DNA of 64,000 nt from Cepaea nemoralis (Eukaryota; Mollusca; Gastropoda; Stylommatophora; Helicidae), in assembly GCA_014155875.1 (NCBI GenBank), contig JACEFZ010013560.1, positions 124,001 through 188,000 on the forward strand, written 5' to 3'. This document shows positions 47,349 to 58,215 of this stretch, in pieces; positions within the stretch are counted from its first letter, which is position 1, and the number at the start of each line of letters is the position of its first letter. The position numbers and the translations under genes were made by a program. The notes below the pieces were generated by a model. That model was not told the DNA's origin. It did no database searches and was given only the letters and a program-made list of their open reading frames with translations.

Positions 47349-48790
47349 TTTGTTAAGAATTGATCTCAAAATCTGTATTAAGGATTGATTATGCAGGTCT
47401 CTATTAAGAATCGATGACCGGGACTTTTTTCACGTGGAATTCTAGTAATAAAATTTCCCCTGGTCTCTGGGTAGTGAGATCGGACGCCCGTGTGTATTGT
47501 TGCGCACGTAAAAAATCCCTTGGCAGTTGGAAATCGAAAAATAGTAGTGTCATGAGAGGGATAAGAGAAACGCAAGTTGAACTGATGTCACTAAGACACG
47601 AGTTAAAAACCCAACCTGACACCGGAGCATGAAAGGGGCAGAGTTATGTGGTCATGTGACGCGCCCAGGTCAAAGCCGGAAAAAGGTTGCGCTCAAGTTA
47701 GATCGAGCTGGGGCGTGAGCCAAGATGGTCAAGTTTGAGAAAGCTCTGCGTTGGAAAGCGTTGGCGATGGTTGCAGTTATTAAAGTTGCAGACAACTGTG
47801 AAAGAGTGTTCTTGGTGAAGACAGCTATGAGGGAAGAAGCAGTACACTGAAGTAACCGACTGCCGATGGCCCAGTACATGTTGACCGGCTGGGGCAAGAG
47901 AGCTGACCTCGTTTTGTAAACACTGTGAATGGCGGAGAGAGAAACACGCCGTGACACGTTGGTCACTTGTGTAATGTAAGTAACTAGAGACTATTATTAA
48001 CAGTTAGCAGTTGCTGGTATCTTCTGTAGTGTGCAACAACAACAAGGAATAAACGACGATTAGTGGTATTATGTGCGCACTATTGCTAGACAGTTGGTGG
48101 GATGGTCATGCCCAGAACACTGAAAGGCTAGATGCTGGTGGGGTATGATGGCGACCACGGTAAGGACTGTGATGTAATAAAGTGTTCATGTATTCTGAGG
48201 ACGCGTTGTGGACTTGTGTTGTGTGCACGAAAGATTCGTACAGAGAGCTAGCGAGCCTGTTGTGATATTTCTAAAATCTTCTAAACCCTAGACACAAAAC
48301 CTAGATGTCGGGCATGGGTGAAACCGACTCTTGGCAAGTAGCCTAACGGCGCTGCCCGGGCAAAATTTCGAGTTAAAAATCTACCCAAAGTATTTTCAGG
48401 TTCCTAGCCGGTGCTACGGACGTCGTGCACTTAGCTGAGTTTCTCCAGACTCAGATTTGAGTTAGGAGGAAAACGGAGCACTTATGGGTTACACCCGTAT
48501 GCCATGATGTTGATCCATCGACTAAACTAAACTAAGAAATGATATGTCACTATTAAGAATTTATTACATAATTCTCTATTAAGAATTGAACACACACGTC
48601 TCTATTAAGAATTGAACACTTAAGTCTCTATTAAGAATTTATTACATAAATCTCTATTAAGAATTGATCACATGTCACTAAGAAATTATCACATATGTCT
48701 CATGGCAAATACCACACAAAAACTCTTGTCTCTTTTGAGAATTGATCACATACGTCTGCATTAAGAATTGATCACATAAGGGCATGTTTA
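47349..48790. repeat. About 26-bp minisatellite interrupted by a 1.1-kb insertion
   Basis: Units of TCTCTATTAAGAATTGATCA type occur at 47349-47412 and again at 48545-48785. The interval 47413-48540 has another character: it contains TTGCGCACGTAAAAAATCCC and AGTTGGAAATCG, words shared with the repeat at 690-722, and ends in CTAAACTAAACTAAG, a tail-like run. It therefore looks like a retroelement inserted into the array. Confidence 0.65.
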
Positions 48791-49589
48791 CAAATCAAAC
48801 TACATTACTGCAAAACTACTGATCAATATCAGTATTAAAAGCGATGAACATGTAACTAATAACTGAATTCAACACTTCTTTAATATTAAACATGTTGTCA
48901 AAGAGCTGCTAGGAACCTAATAGATAAGATAGAGGTAAAACTATGGAAAGAGACCTAGATAGGATCAGGAGAACATAGTTATCTAGGAAATAGGGACAGA
49001 AGGGACAGGAGCACGAGTGAGAACTATAAATAGTTCTCCGACTGGACACACTCGTGTCAAAAAAGGGGACACTGTAATACGTGAGCTGGAGTTGCCCACA
49101 ATAGAGTGGGGAAACCCGCTTCACGAGAAGTGTCAACGAAACACCAGTAACTTTAAACAGGTGACCAGTTACTAACTGCGTGCTGGAACTCCAAGCACGC
49201 AAACTAGCTGATGCACGAAGAGTCAACTGATCGTGGCTGGACACGCAACGAAGATCGTCAGACCGCGACTCGACAGCGTAGAGGACAGACGGTCGTATTC
49301 CCTATGAATACTTTGTTGTTAGAAAGGACAATAGCAATAGTTTGTGACTTAGTCTTAGCTCCGATAGATATTACTCATCGATATCACCTCTCACATAACA
49401 TCATTACGATACACCATGATGTGCATTACATATGTGGTTATCCGCTCGCAGAGCTACTGTACAACTAGCTAATAAACTTGTATTATACTTGTATTCTTTT
49501 GTACGTTCTCATTTCGTGGTACAAAAGCGGAATCCTTGTATGCCTGGCGAAGTTAAGTTGTTGACAATGTTCTTGATATATTTTATCAG

Positions 49590-49815
49590 GCTGGACGTAA
49601 CTTTGACCCAGAAGACCACATGCATGTGAAAAGAATATCTGGGTGTTCCAAAAGTGGCAAAAGCTGAATTTTTGGCTCGTCAGTTGCCTAGACAAGAGTT
49701 TTAAAGAAATCTGAAAGACAGTGAGCTGCCAGAGAACTTTGACCCTAGAGTGGTACATCCAAACTGCCCAACACTGAAGGAGGTCCGTGATCAAGGACAT
49801 TGCGGTTCCTGCTGG
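49590..49815 (+). pseudogene. CTSB: Cathepsin B-like exon 2: propeptide end and catalytic Cys, disabled
   Basis: The acceptor TTTTATCAG ends at 49589 and the donor TGG/GTGAGA follows 49815. The exon begins AGRNFDPEDHMHVKRISG, matching the propeptide after TTWQ, and ends [26 protein letters not shown], which contains the oxyanion Gln and catalytic Cys of papain-family proteases. The length is 226 bases, one more than a multiple of three. A one-base gain in GGG at about 49641 shifts the frame (continuing PKVAKAEFLARQLPRQEF), and TAA at 49702-49704 then stops it before [11 protein letters not shown]. Two independent lesions suggest a pseudogene. Sequencing error is possible for the G run but less so for the TAA. 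Confidence 0.85.
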
Positions 49816-49894
49816 GTGAGACCATTTGTTTGTTAGTTTAAGACATCACATACTTTGTCTCTCTAAGGAACCATATTGTCTTGCTTTAAGACCG

Positions 49895-50329
49895 ATTGTT
49901 TCCCTGTGTTGGTAAGACAGCAGATTGTGTTTTTATTGTGTGGGTAAGACAGCAGATTGTTTGCCAGTGTGGGTAAACAGTAGATTGGTTGCCTGTGTTG
50001 GTAAGACAGCAGATTATCTGGGTAAGACAACAGATTGTTTGCCTGTGTGAGCAAACGGTAGATTGTTTGCCTGTGTGGGTAAGACAGTCGATTGTTTGCC
50101 GGTATGAGTACGACAGCAGATTGTTTGGGAAAGACATCAAATAATTTGCCTGTCTACTGCAGATTGTTTGCCTGTCTCCAACAGATTGTCTGTTAGGGTA
50201 AGACAACAGTTTGTTTACCTAAGACAGGCGATTGTTTCTTTTCCTGTTAGAGATATCAGATTGTTCGCCTGTCTGGGTAGGCCAAAATTGTTTATTTACT
50301 TGCCTGTTTGGATAAAACAATATATTGTT
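49895..50329. repeat. About 30-bp degenerate minisatellite
   Basis: Units of GGTAAGACAGCAGATTGTTT plus GCCTGTGTGG type lie in intron 2, grading into the 18-bp array at 50330. Confidence 0.85.
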
Positions 50330-50560
50330 TGTTTGCCAGCCTACGACAGTTTATTTACCAATTGACAGTTTGCCAGTCTACGACAGTTTGTTTGTCATTC
50401 TACGACAGATTGTTGACCAGTCGACAGTTTGTCAATCTACGACAGTTTGTCAATCTACGACAGTTTGCCAGTCTATGACAGTTTGCCAGTCTACGACAGT
50501 TTGCCAGTCTACGACAGTTTGCCAGTCTACGACAGTTTGTTTGCCAGTCTATGACAACGT
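50330..50560. repeat. 18-bp minisatellite, copy B
   Basis: Counterpart of 1-215. Unit number and variants differ, for example TTTGTTTGTCATTC at about 50389 and GTCAATCTAC units. Confidence 0.9.
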
Positions 50561-50623
50561 TTGCCTGTCTAGGTACACGTGAAAGCCTCTATGTGATTAA
50601 CTGTACCTTTATCCATCTCTCAG

Positions 50624-50739
50624 GCCTTTGGTGCTGCTGAAGCCATGACTGACCGCATCTGCATCCAGTCTCAAGGGAAGGTCCAGTTTCATTTTTCTGC
50701 TGAAGATGTTTTGGCCTGTTGTGATACTTGCGGTGACGG
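50624..50739 (+). CDS. CTSB: Cathepsin B-like exon 3 (paralogue B)
   Basis: The 116-bp exon follows an acceptor CTCTCAG ending at 50623 and ends at a GG/GTGAGT donor. It encodes AFGAAEAMTDRICIQSQGK, VQFHFSAEDVLACCDTCGDG, the segment after the catalytic CGSCW at the end of exon 2 (49815). The frame is open. Phases 0 and 2 match copy A. Asp in MTDRICI matches the usual cathepsin B residue, which copy A has changed to Tyr. The histidine and asparagine of the catalytic triad and the occluding loop lie in later exons, which were not seen in the remaining 13 kb. Confidence 0.88.
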
Positions 50740-50847
50740 GTGAGTAACTGGATTTGTGTGATAAAATAGGACATCCAGGATATTACAAATAATCTGTACA
50801 GCTTTCCTGTTCACGTAATTATTTACTAACACAGAATTATACCCTGG

Positions 50848-51130
50848 GCCCAGGGAAGCTATGGCTGGTCTGTTACGGTGTCCTTTTCCGGTTCATAAGG
50901 TGCCGGGTTCAGTCTCTGCACAGAGCTGAGAATTTGATCAAACATCACACTCCCCCTGATCTCTTTGGTAGTGAGATTGGATACCTAACCTTCTAGGATA
51001 AGGTTGGAAATAGAAGGCCCCTTATGCAAGTTGCGCACATAAATTCCACTGAAGTTGGAAATCGCGGAGTAGGCCTTGAAGCCGCTGTCCTGACAAAATT
51101 CTTTGGAAAGAAAATCGACCCAAAGGTAGA
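50848..51130 (+). repeat. SINE-like repeat with tRNA-type B box (copy B)
   Basis: Counterpart of 520-800. It has a few substitutions and an added CCCCCTGA near 50953. Confidence 0.45.
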
Positions 51131-51481
51131 GCCTAATACATTATCTTCTGCCTAGAGCAGTGGTTCTCAACCTTTTTTGGCCAATGCACCCCTCCACCAT
51201 ATCTTAAGAATGTCACCCCCTCCCTTTCCTCCCTATTTCCTCCCTATAAATACCCCCATCCCTTTTTTTTTTACACAGTATACGTAAAAATGGAAGCTAA
51301 ATTTAATAACACATACTAGAACAAGTCTAGACATAAAACGTGATTTACGGGTCTATTTACGTTATAAAACGAATTTTAGAAGGGCGAGAAGTACAGAACC
51401 GTAAAGTATGGAGGGGAAAACAATATCAAGTAATCAATTCTTGTATTAACGCGATCTTGAAATAATCTTATATAAATGGAT

Positions 51482-52159
51482 TCTTCTTCTTCTTCAGCGT
51501 TCCGAGCCATTGAGGTTCTTTGCTGCAAATACAATCTGTCTCCATTCGTCTCTCTGGTGGACCTTCTCTTGCCAGTCGTTGATTCCAAGTGCTTGTAGGT
51601 CTGTATGTATATTATCTCTCCACCGCCTTCTTGGTCTACCTCGGGGTCTACGGTCATTTATTTCCTGAGTGTAAGCGAGTTTTGTTTCCCTATTATCTTC
51701 CATTCTTTCTATATGCCCCAGCCATTGTAGTCTATTAGCCTTCATGATACCAGTGATTAGCGGGGACTTAAACAAATCATAAATGTCTTTGTTACTTCTT
51801 CTTTTCCACTCTCCACTTTGTGTATCCCTAATGGGTCCAAAGATGCGTCTTAAAATTTTGTTCTCAAAGGTTTGTAACAAGGCTTCGTCTCCTTTCGTTG
51901 TACTCCAGGTTTCAGAGCCATACAGCACAACTGGTCTGATCAGTGTTTTGTATATTGTGATTTTGGTGTTACGAGATAGCGCCTTTGATTTTAGTAGATG
52001 TTGTAGTGCATAGTATATCTTATTTCCAGAGTTGATTCTAGTTTGTATTTCTTCCCTTATGATGTTGGAGCAGTTGAAGATTGTACCCAGGTATTTGTAT
52101 GTTTCCGTTCTTTTAATGGTCATATTATCTATTTGTATGTGGCCAGAGTTTTTAGTTTT
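51482..52159 (-). pseudogene. RTE-like LINE 3' fragment with target duplication
   Basis: Repeats of TATATAAATGGAT (51469-51481 and 52160-52172) flank it. The minus-strand translation is the C-terminus of an endonuclease-RT LINE: RTETYKYLGTIFNCS, NSGNKIYYALQHLLKSKAL, LYGSETWSTTKGDEALL, NRLQWLGHIERMEDNRE and RPRGRPRRRWRDNIHTDL, ending NLNGSER at a stop followed by a short (GAA)n tail. It is 5'-truncated just after the palm region. The sequence is open throughout and very close to 54868-55470. Confidence 0.9.
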
Positions 52160-52197
52160 TATATAAATGGATACACATAGTATTATTTGGCACTCAC

Positions 52198-52290
52198 AGA
52201 AGAAGAAGAAGAAGAAGAAGAAGAAGAAGAAGAAGAAGAAGAAGAAGAAGAAGAAGAAGAAGAAGAAGAAGAAGAAGAAGAAGAAGAAGG
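52198..52290. repeat. (GAA)n microsatellite
   Basis: About 30 AGA/GAA triplets in the tail side of the SINE at 51471-52452. The poly-Phe frame on the minus strand is an artefact. Confidence 0.9.
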
Positions 52291-52716
52291 AAATAGAGAT
52301 TAGAAGACGCACTAGACAACATAAAATTTGAAAGCTATAATAGTTACCATCCGGGATCGAACCTGTCGCCTCCAAATGACGACGGCGCCTCGCTGCAGGA
52401 ACAAGTGTACTTCGACGCACGACCAACTAGACACTCCAACTAAAAACACTCCTGAAATAATCTTAACACCCCCTCCCCTGGAAGCCCTAAAATCTCAGGT
52501 GGGGGAGGGGGAAGGAAATTCCCCACCGGTTGAGAACCACTGGTCAAGAGGAAGGAAACCTTACACAAATGTATGTGGAAATCGGACTTACTGCACTTTT
52601 GAAGTGCATAACTAGGTGTGACAGACTGTCCTTGAAAGAGAACAAAGATGAATTGCCCCAAGACAATTCATTGTAAAGGAAATAATTTTTCTTCTACTGC
52701 TTTTAACCACTCAGTG

Positions 52717-52945
<229 letters not shown>

Positions 52946-54839
52946 CAACGTGTGTGCTTCGTGCGGAGGGCAGTCAACCTAACAAGGCGACGGGAGCGGC
53001 GGGGAGGCCGCAAACGGCAAGGCATACGAAGTGGGGCAAGACGTCTTAGACTTAAATGTGATCGTCTGGGCCTCAGGAATACTCGTATTCTATATTGGAA
53101 TTGCGCCAGCATAAAACAACGAGGCCCTATTCTGTAAAACCTGGTATATAAGAACGAACGAACGAACGAACAAACTTTATTTTAAAATGGTAACAAATTG
53201 GGCACGCAGGTCCGTCTTACATTCGGCCCTTTCGATCACTCATCTTTCATTCATCAAATGTGCATGTTACATTTACATAGGAGGAAAAAAACATTGTCAA
53301 ATGGAAGTTGTAAGCATAAACAATGCATATTATGCATGGTACATTCACATGTGAAGGGGGAAAAAAAAACATTGTCAAATGAAAGTTGTAAACATAAACA
53401 ATGCATATTGCAAACGACAGGAGACGAGACTAGGTGATCAATTACTCCAAATTACCGGCTTCAAATGTTTCTACAACAGGCGACATCTGGGATTGGTGAT
53501 TCTCATTCGCGACAGTATGGTGGCTTCAGAGCTAGACATGTTCAGTTGGGACACTGACGACATACAAATAAAGGCGGTTAGAGTTCAATCCGGTCTACTA
53601 TTCGTGGCGGTTAATGTTTATGCCCTTAACGCGTGTGTGGATTCCCAGAAGTGGCAGTACTTAAGTGACATATTAGGTTACGAGAAATGTTATTTTCTTT
53701 GGCGATTTCAACGCTAAAGGTAGATCATGGGGAAGCATTTCCTCCAACACACAGGGGGGGGGGGGGGTGGGGGGGGGGGGGGGGAGCTCGAGACTGCACT
53801 TAAAACCGTTGACCTGATTTGTATAAACAGTGAATGTGTCTCCAGGACAGCAAGCCTTTCAGGTGATGAGGACAGTGCTATTGATCTGGCGCTGGTTTCG
53901 CCTTCACTCACTATAGTGTGTAGATGGGGTGTTCTAGGGTACCAGGCAGCAACCACCACCCTTGCAGCCTATTGGTGAAGAAAGGCAGAACCAGGCAGCA
54001 CAAGTCAACGGTCAAGACTTTCCAGTATGACAGTACAGGGCAAGATTTTGTGAGTAAAATAAGGCGCGATAAGCGCAGCAAGCTTCAGGGCAGGGGAAAA
54101 AAGCTGGGAGCAGCCACCTTGGGGAAATTTTGAGGTGGAGAAGGCCTGGGTGGGTAAGCGTAGTGCTATAAGGAGATGGCAAAACGCCAAGAAGAACAGA
54201 GTTGCCCATCCTAGTCCCTGCATGCACTTAGAATGAGAGATACACACAAAAGTAAGCTATTAAAAAAAAAGTACTGGTTAAGGTGGTTAAAAGTGATGAA
54301 TGGGCAGAGGTATGTCAGAGGTGTAAGCACAGACAAGTCACTGAATATGTTCTGGCAACTACATAAAAGCATGAGTGGGGTAGTCAAGAATAAGAGAATG
54401 TCTGACTTCCAAGGTGCTGACCTCATCTGGCAGAGGACTGACGAGAACAAGGGTAAAGCCCTCTTCGACCGCTATCTAGAGCAGAGCAACCAGAGAGACA
54501 TGAGAGGCCAAAATTTTGCCAAGGTCACCTCAGACAGGTACAATGCCCAGAACATTTCGGATGAAGACACGGTGACAGTGAAAGAAATCAAGGCTGTACT
54601 TCGACGATCAAAAAACAGCGCTCCAGGGCCAGATCTCATTAGATACGACGATATCAATAGGTGTACCGACAACGAGCAAGAGAAACTAGCAGACATGTAC
54701 ACTACAGTATAGGGAGTGCTAGCATCAAGGAGGAGTGGTTACACAGTTATCTGATTCCATTGCCGAAGCCTGGCAAAGACCACACACAAATTCAGGGATA
54801 TCGAGTAATAATCATGCTGAATACAATAGGAAAGCTGCT
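52946..54839 (+). pseudogene. I/Nimbus-like LINE (copy B), endonuclease to RT block 2
   Basis: NTRILYWNCASIKQRG (from about 53076) opens the endonuclease, and a 265-bp repeat interrupts it at about 53148-53412. Then come GDQLLQITGFKCFYNRRHLG and VAVNVYALNACVDS, the catalytic GDFNAKG in another frame near 53703, and LSGDEDSAIDLALVSPSL (DxxL block). Next are a linker (LKKKYWLRWLKVM) and RT blocks VLRRSKNSAPGPDLI and HSYLIPLPKPGKDH. At 54839 an RTE-like LINE interrupts it. It resumes at 60276. Shifts and stops are frequent. A poly-G of about 30 lies at 53752-53783. Confidence 0.75.
53148..53412 (-). mobile_element. Repeat with (GTTC)n tail, absent from copy A
   Basis: Plus-strand GAACGAACGAACGAAC (53152-53168) then AAACTTTATTTT: on the minus strand the element ends AAATAAAGTTT and a (GTTC)n tail, like a retroelement 3' end. 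Inside, ACATTGTCAAATGGAAGTTG and AACAATGCATATT occur twice (53292 and 53369). The family is unknown. Confidence 0.6.
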
Positions 54840-54867
54840 GGAGACGTTAATTCTTCTTCTTCTTCAG

Positions 54868-55999
54868 CTTTCCGAGCCATTGAGGTTCTTTGCTGCAAAT
54901 ACAATCCGTCTCCATTCGTCTCTCTGGTGGACCTTCTCTTGCCAGTCGTTGATTCCAAGTGCTTGTAGGTCTGTACATGTATTATCTCTCCACCGTCTTC
55001 TTGGTCTACCTCGGGGTCTACGGTCATTTATTTCCTGAGTGTAAGCGATTTTGTTTCCCTATTATCTTCCATTCTTTCTGTATGCCTCAGCCATTGCAGT
55101 CTATTAGCCTTCATGATACCAGTGATTAGCGGGGACTTAAACAGATCATAAATGTCTTTGTTACTTCTTCTTTTCCACTCTCCACTTTGTGTATCCCTAA
55201 TGGGTCCAAAGATGCGTCTTAAAATTATGTTCTCAAAGGTTTGTAACAAGGCTTCGTCTCCTTTCGTTGTACTCCAGGTTTCAGAGCCATACAGCACAAC
55301 TGGTCTGATCAGTGTTTTGTATATTGTGATTTTGGTGTTACGAGATAGCGCCTTTGATTTTAGTAGATGTTGTAGTGCATAGTATATCTTATTTCCAGAG
55401 TTGATTCTAGTTTGCATTTCTTCCCTTATGATGTTGGAGCAGTTGAAGATTGTACCCAGGTATTAGTATGTTTCCGTTCTTTTAATGGTCATATTATCTA
55501 TTTGTATGTGGCCAGAGTTTTTAGCCATTCCGTCTCTTGAAATTACCATATATTCTGTCTTATCTTGGTTGATAACCAGCCCCATCTGTTTGGCTTTTTC
55601 CTTTAAGTGAGTCAATATTTCCAATGTCTTTTGTTCACTTTGCCCTATAATATCTATATCATCTGCATAACCAAGCAGCTTGGATGTTCCTCCCATATCA
55701 CATTCCTCCTTTATCTTCCTTACAACTTTCTCTAGAGCCAGATTGAAGAGTAGCGGCGATAGTGCAACACCCTGTTTCAAGCCAGATGTTATTTGGAAGG
55801 GGTCTGATTTCCTGCCTTTATATGTTACTATATTATAAGTATCTTCCATGCATAGTCTGGTCATGTTGATTAACTTCCTTCGTATTCCAAATTCCTGCAT
55901 AGCATTCCATAGACTATTCCTATGGACACTATCATAAGCCTTTTTAAAATCCACAAAAATGTTATGGAGATCTCTTTTATATTCCCAATGTTTCTCGGC
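54868..55999 (-). pseudogene. RTE-like LINE ORF, RT palm and C-terminus
   Basis: It continues from 58241 across the Penelope insertion. LRQIAEKHWEYKRDLHNIFV, DFKKAYDSVHRN (motif A), GLKQGVALSPLLFNLALEK (motif B) and LLGYADDIDIIG (motif C, YADD) are intact, then SGNKIYYALQHLL, LYGSETWSTTKGDEALL and NRLQWLRHTERMEDN follow. A TAA at 55463-55465 stands where the copy at 51482 has Lys (TYKYLGT). One base is lost near 55048 compared with that copy, which removes the RPRGRPRRRW end. Both lesions make the copy inactive. Confidence 0.9.
55463..55465 (-). other. Nonsense codon in the RTE-like LINE
   Basis: AAA (as at 52101 in the sister copy) is TAA here. A single-base change. Confidence 0.8.
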
Positions 56000-56011
56000 T
56001 ATTTGTCGTAA
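56000..56011. repeat. Target duplication of the Penelope element, left (TATTTGTCGTAA)
   Basis: It matches 58229-58240 perfectly. The RTE-like frame reads LRQI on both sides (LRQIAEK at the left, FILRQI at the right), which confirms that the segment was duplicated upon insertion. Confidence 0.93.
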
Positions 56012-56059
56012 TTCAAAACAATGTTTTCCCGTAGTGAATTTGAATAACGAAGACACAAA

Positions 56060-56119
56060 CAATAGATTGCACGATTTATTGCCTGGCATATTTCGCTGCA
56101 TCTCGTCAGGTACATACTG
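56060..56119 (-). ncRNA. Candidate hammerhead ribozyme (left end)
   Basis: Minus-strand CTGACGAG then ATGCAG then CGAAA form the conserved hammerhead core (CUGANGA...GAAA). Stem I can pair CAGTA with TATTG (one G-U) and GTAC with GTGC around the core. Stem III can form from TGC-CAG-GCA plus weaker AU pairs, and ends in ATC before the cleavage site, with C at position 17. Stem II is very short (G-C at 10.1/11.1). Penelope-like elements of other animals carry hammerhead motifs in their terminal repeats. Activity is inferred only. Confidence 0.65.
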
Positions 56120-56204
56120 CAGAAATCACACAACTTACGTGAAATTAACTAGATAAATCCTTCAAGTTGAAATATACACAATTTCGCACAGTAATGTCAC
56201 TTAT

Positions 56205-57734
56205 CTACCACGGTAATTTTAAGCTTACTAACATGTCTTTCTGTTTACACAATTCTGGCTTGCGTTGATAGATCATAATTGCTTCTGCAAATTTTAACAA
56301 GCGAGTATTTTGTGTTCTAAACAACACGCGAAATGCAGTGTCTCTGGACACAACGTGGCCACTGGCGACAATGTGCCTGCCGATTGAAGACGCCGGGAGC
56401 TTCCGGTGTGTCGGCCCCACGAGGCTAGCATCTCCTGTGTGTTGTATCTTGTTGACCCATTGAGGTATGTGTTCTGACACCCGTTTGTTAAGCTGTCTCT
56501 CCGTTCGACCAATGTAAACGGCCTGGCATCTACATGTGAATTGGTAAATACAATTGTTTGTGGCGTACAGAGGAACAGGCTCTTTGACTGTTGGTGTAGG
56601 AATGGGTACGGTTTTACATCTAATGACTGGAGTTGCCGCACAGAATGTTCGACCTATTGCTGTAGTAAGCCGGTCTTGTAGACGTTGCATTACGTCATCC
56701 CCTCGAAAGGTTAGCTGGATGAATACCTTGAGTTTAGGGACTGTAGTTACGTCTGCTTTGGGTTTGGGCGGTTGGCAATGGCGCTTTATAAATCCTGTGG
56801 AGTACCCATTCAGGTTTAAGACATTCTTCAGAGTTTCAAATTCCTCTGTCAGTGTGTCCTGGGTGCATATCTTTCTAGCACGGTCAAACAAGGTCCGTAC
56901 TAAGCCCCGTTTGTACTGGACAGGTGTGAAGCTCTGAAAATTTAGGTATTGGCCAGTCCATGTTTCTTTGCGATACACCGATCTTTGAACTGTGCCGTCT
57001 GCTCTACGTCTCATTAGAATATCTAGGAACGGTAACGCTTCGTTGTGTTCGTGTTCCATAGATAGAGAGATGTTTTTATGCGTCTTGTTCATTGTGGCCT
57101 GAAACGATGATGCTTGTAGCTCGTCTGTGGTGATAATTAGTATATCGTCCACATAACGCCGGTAAAAGGCCAAGTTGTTGATGTCTGAGGATCTCTTTTC
57201 TTCTAAGTGTGCCATGAAGATGTCCGCTAGAATAGGACCAAGAGGACTCCCCATGGCCACTCCGTCAATTTGGCGGTATGACTTAGTTAGAAAATTGAAT
57301 TGGATGTTGGCGGTACATAGTAGTAGTAGCCTCTCCAGAATAGGTGTTGGTATGCCTAATTTTGGTTGTTTGTCTTCAATGCGTTCCCTTATTATTTTCA
57401 CTGTCTCCTCTAATGGAACGTTAGTGAATAGGGAGGCTATATCCATGGATGCCATGTGTTTGTTATTTATGTCCATAGTATCCAATAATTCCACCAGTTG
57501 GAATGTATCTCTGAGTATTTTTGGATCGAAGGACTGTCGTACTGGCTTTAACATTTCGGCTAACCTTCTCGCCATTCGGTGTTGTGCAGAGTTAACCATG
57601 GACAGGATAGGTCTTAGCGGGATGCCGGGCTTGTGAAGTTTGGGTAGACCGTACATCTGAGGAGTGTGCGAGCCACGTGGTGTGAGCGTTTTTGCAGTGG
57701 CCTCACTGATGAGTCCCGCAGTGAGGGACAACAC
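56205..57734 (-). pseudogene. Penelope-like RT and GIY-YIG endonuclease, N-terminally cut
   Basis: It is 509 codons without a break. RT: MYGLPKLHKPGIPLRPILS (residues 28-46), MDIASLFTNVPLEE (motif A), QIDGVAMGSPLGPILADIF (motif B), FYRRYVDDILIIT (motif C, YVDD) and LPFLDILMRR. A linker, RGLVRTLFDRARKI, follows. The C-terminal GIY-YIG endonuclease has CIYQFTC, AVYIGRTERQLNKRVSEH (YIG, Arg) and KFAEAIMIYQRKPEL (catalytic Glu). The first codon is GTG at 57734 just after a stop. The true N-terminus is missing on this strand, but its counterpart lies on the plus strand at 57725-58030. RT copies the element RNA while GIY-YIG nicks the target. Confidence 0.93.
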
Positions 57735-58030
57735 CCTCTAAACAGACGTGTCCGCTGACCAACGAACACCTTACTGCAGTAAAAGCGTTAAAGGCTAACA
57801 AAACCCTCGTCATACTGAAACCTGACAAAGGGGGCGGTACAGTACTGATGGACATGTCAGATTACCAGAGAAAAATGAATGTAATATTGTCAGATGAATC
57901 CAAATTCAGGATAGATCAAAAAGTAAACAAGTCGGAGGACCTGGATGCTATAATGAGGAAAGAGATCCAGTCACTTGTGAATGCGGGACTCATCAATTAT
58001 GATCTATCAACGCAAGCCAGAATTGTGTAA
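57725..58030 (+). pseudogene. Penelope N-terminal domain, internally deleted copy
   Basis: The plus-strand reading CPLTNEHLTAVKALKANK, LVILKPDKGGGTVLMDMSDY and IQSLVNAGLIN is the N-terminal segment of Penelope proteins (KPDKGG..V-D). At GLIN the sequence jumps to the 3' end of the element: MIYQRKPELCKQKD codes in another frame there, as in the C-terminus at 56205-56280. The minus-strand copy begins SLTAGLISEATAKTL, so the two strands together cover the protein with only a few codons of overlap. About 1.45 kb is deleted at the joint. Confidence 0.85.
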
Positions 58031-58155
58031 ACAGAAAGACATGTTAGTAAGCTTAAAATTACCGTGGTAGATAAGTGACATTACTGTGCGAAATTGTGTA
58101 TATTTCAACTTGAAGTATTTATCTAGTTAATTTCACGTAAGTTGTGTGATTTCTG

Positions 58156-58215
58156 CAGTATGTACCTGACGAAATGCAGCGAAATATGCCAGGCAATAAA
58201 TCGTGCAATCTATTG
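58156..58215 (+). ncRNA. Candidate hammerhead ribozyme (right end), core changed
   Basis: Same 60-base fold as 56060-56119 on the opposite strand, but position 10.1 is A, not G (CTGACGAA), so the only strong pair of stem II is lost. Likely weaker or inactive. Confidence 0.55.

Larger units (their letters stand above)
51471..52452 (-). mobile_element. tRNA-derived SINE with an RTE-like insertion in its tail
   Basis: A perfect 13-bp target duplication, TGAAATAATCTTA, flanks it (51458-51470 and 52453-52465), and it is missing from copy A. The minus-strand head has GGTTCGATCCC (RC of 52352-52362), a perfect B-box core, with an A-box-like GCAGCGAGGCGCC 5' of it. The tail side holds a (GAA)n tract on the plus strand (52198-52290). 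The 678-bp RTE-like fragment at 51482-52159 is nested near its 3' end. Confidence 0.75.
51158..52542. mobile_element. hAT MITE copy B, split by nested insertions
   Basis: The ends are CAGTGGTTCTCAACC and GGTTGAGAACCACTG, a perfect 15-bp inverted pair, with flanks GCCTAGAG and GTCAAGAG. Removing 51471-52452 and one 13-bp repeat leaves a body that aligns with copy A (816-1206). Confidence 0.85.
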
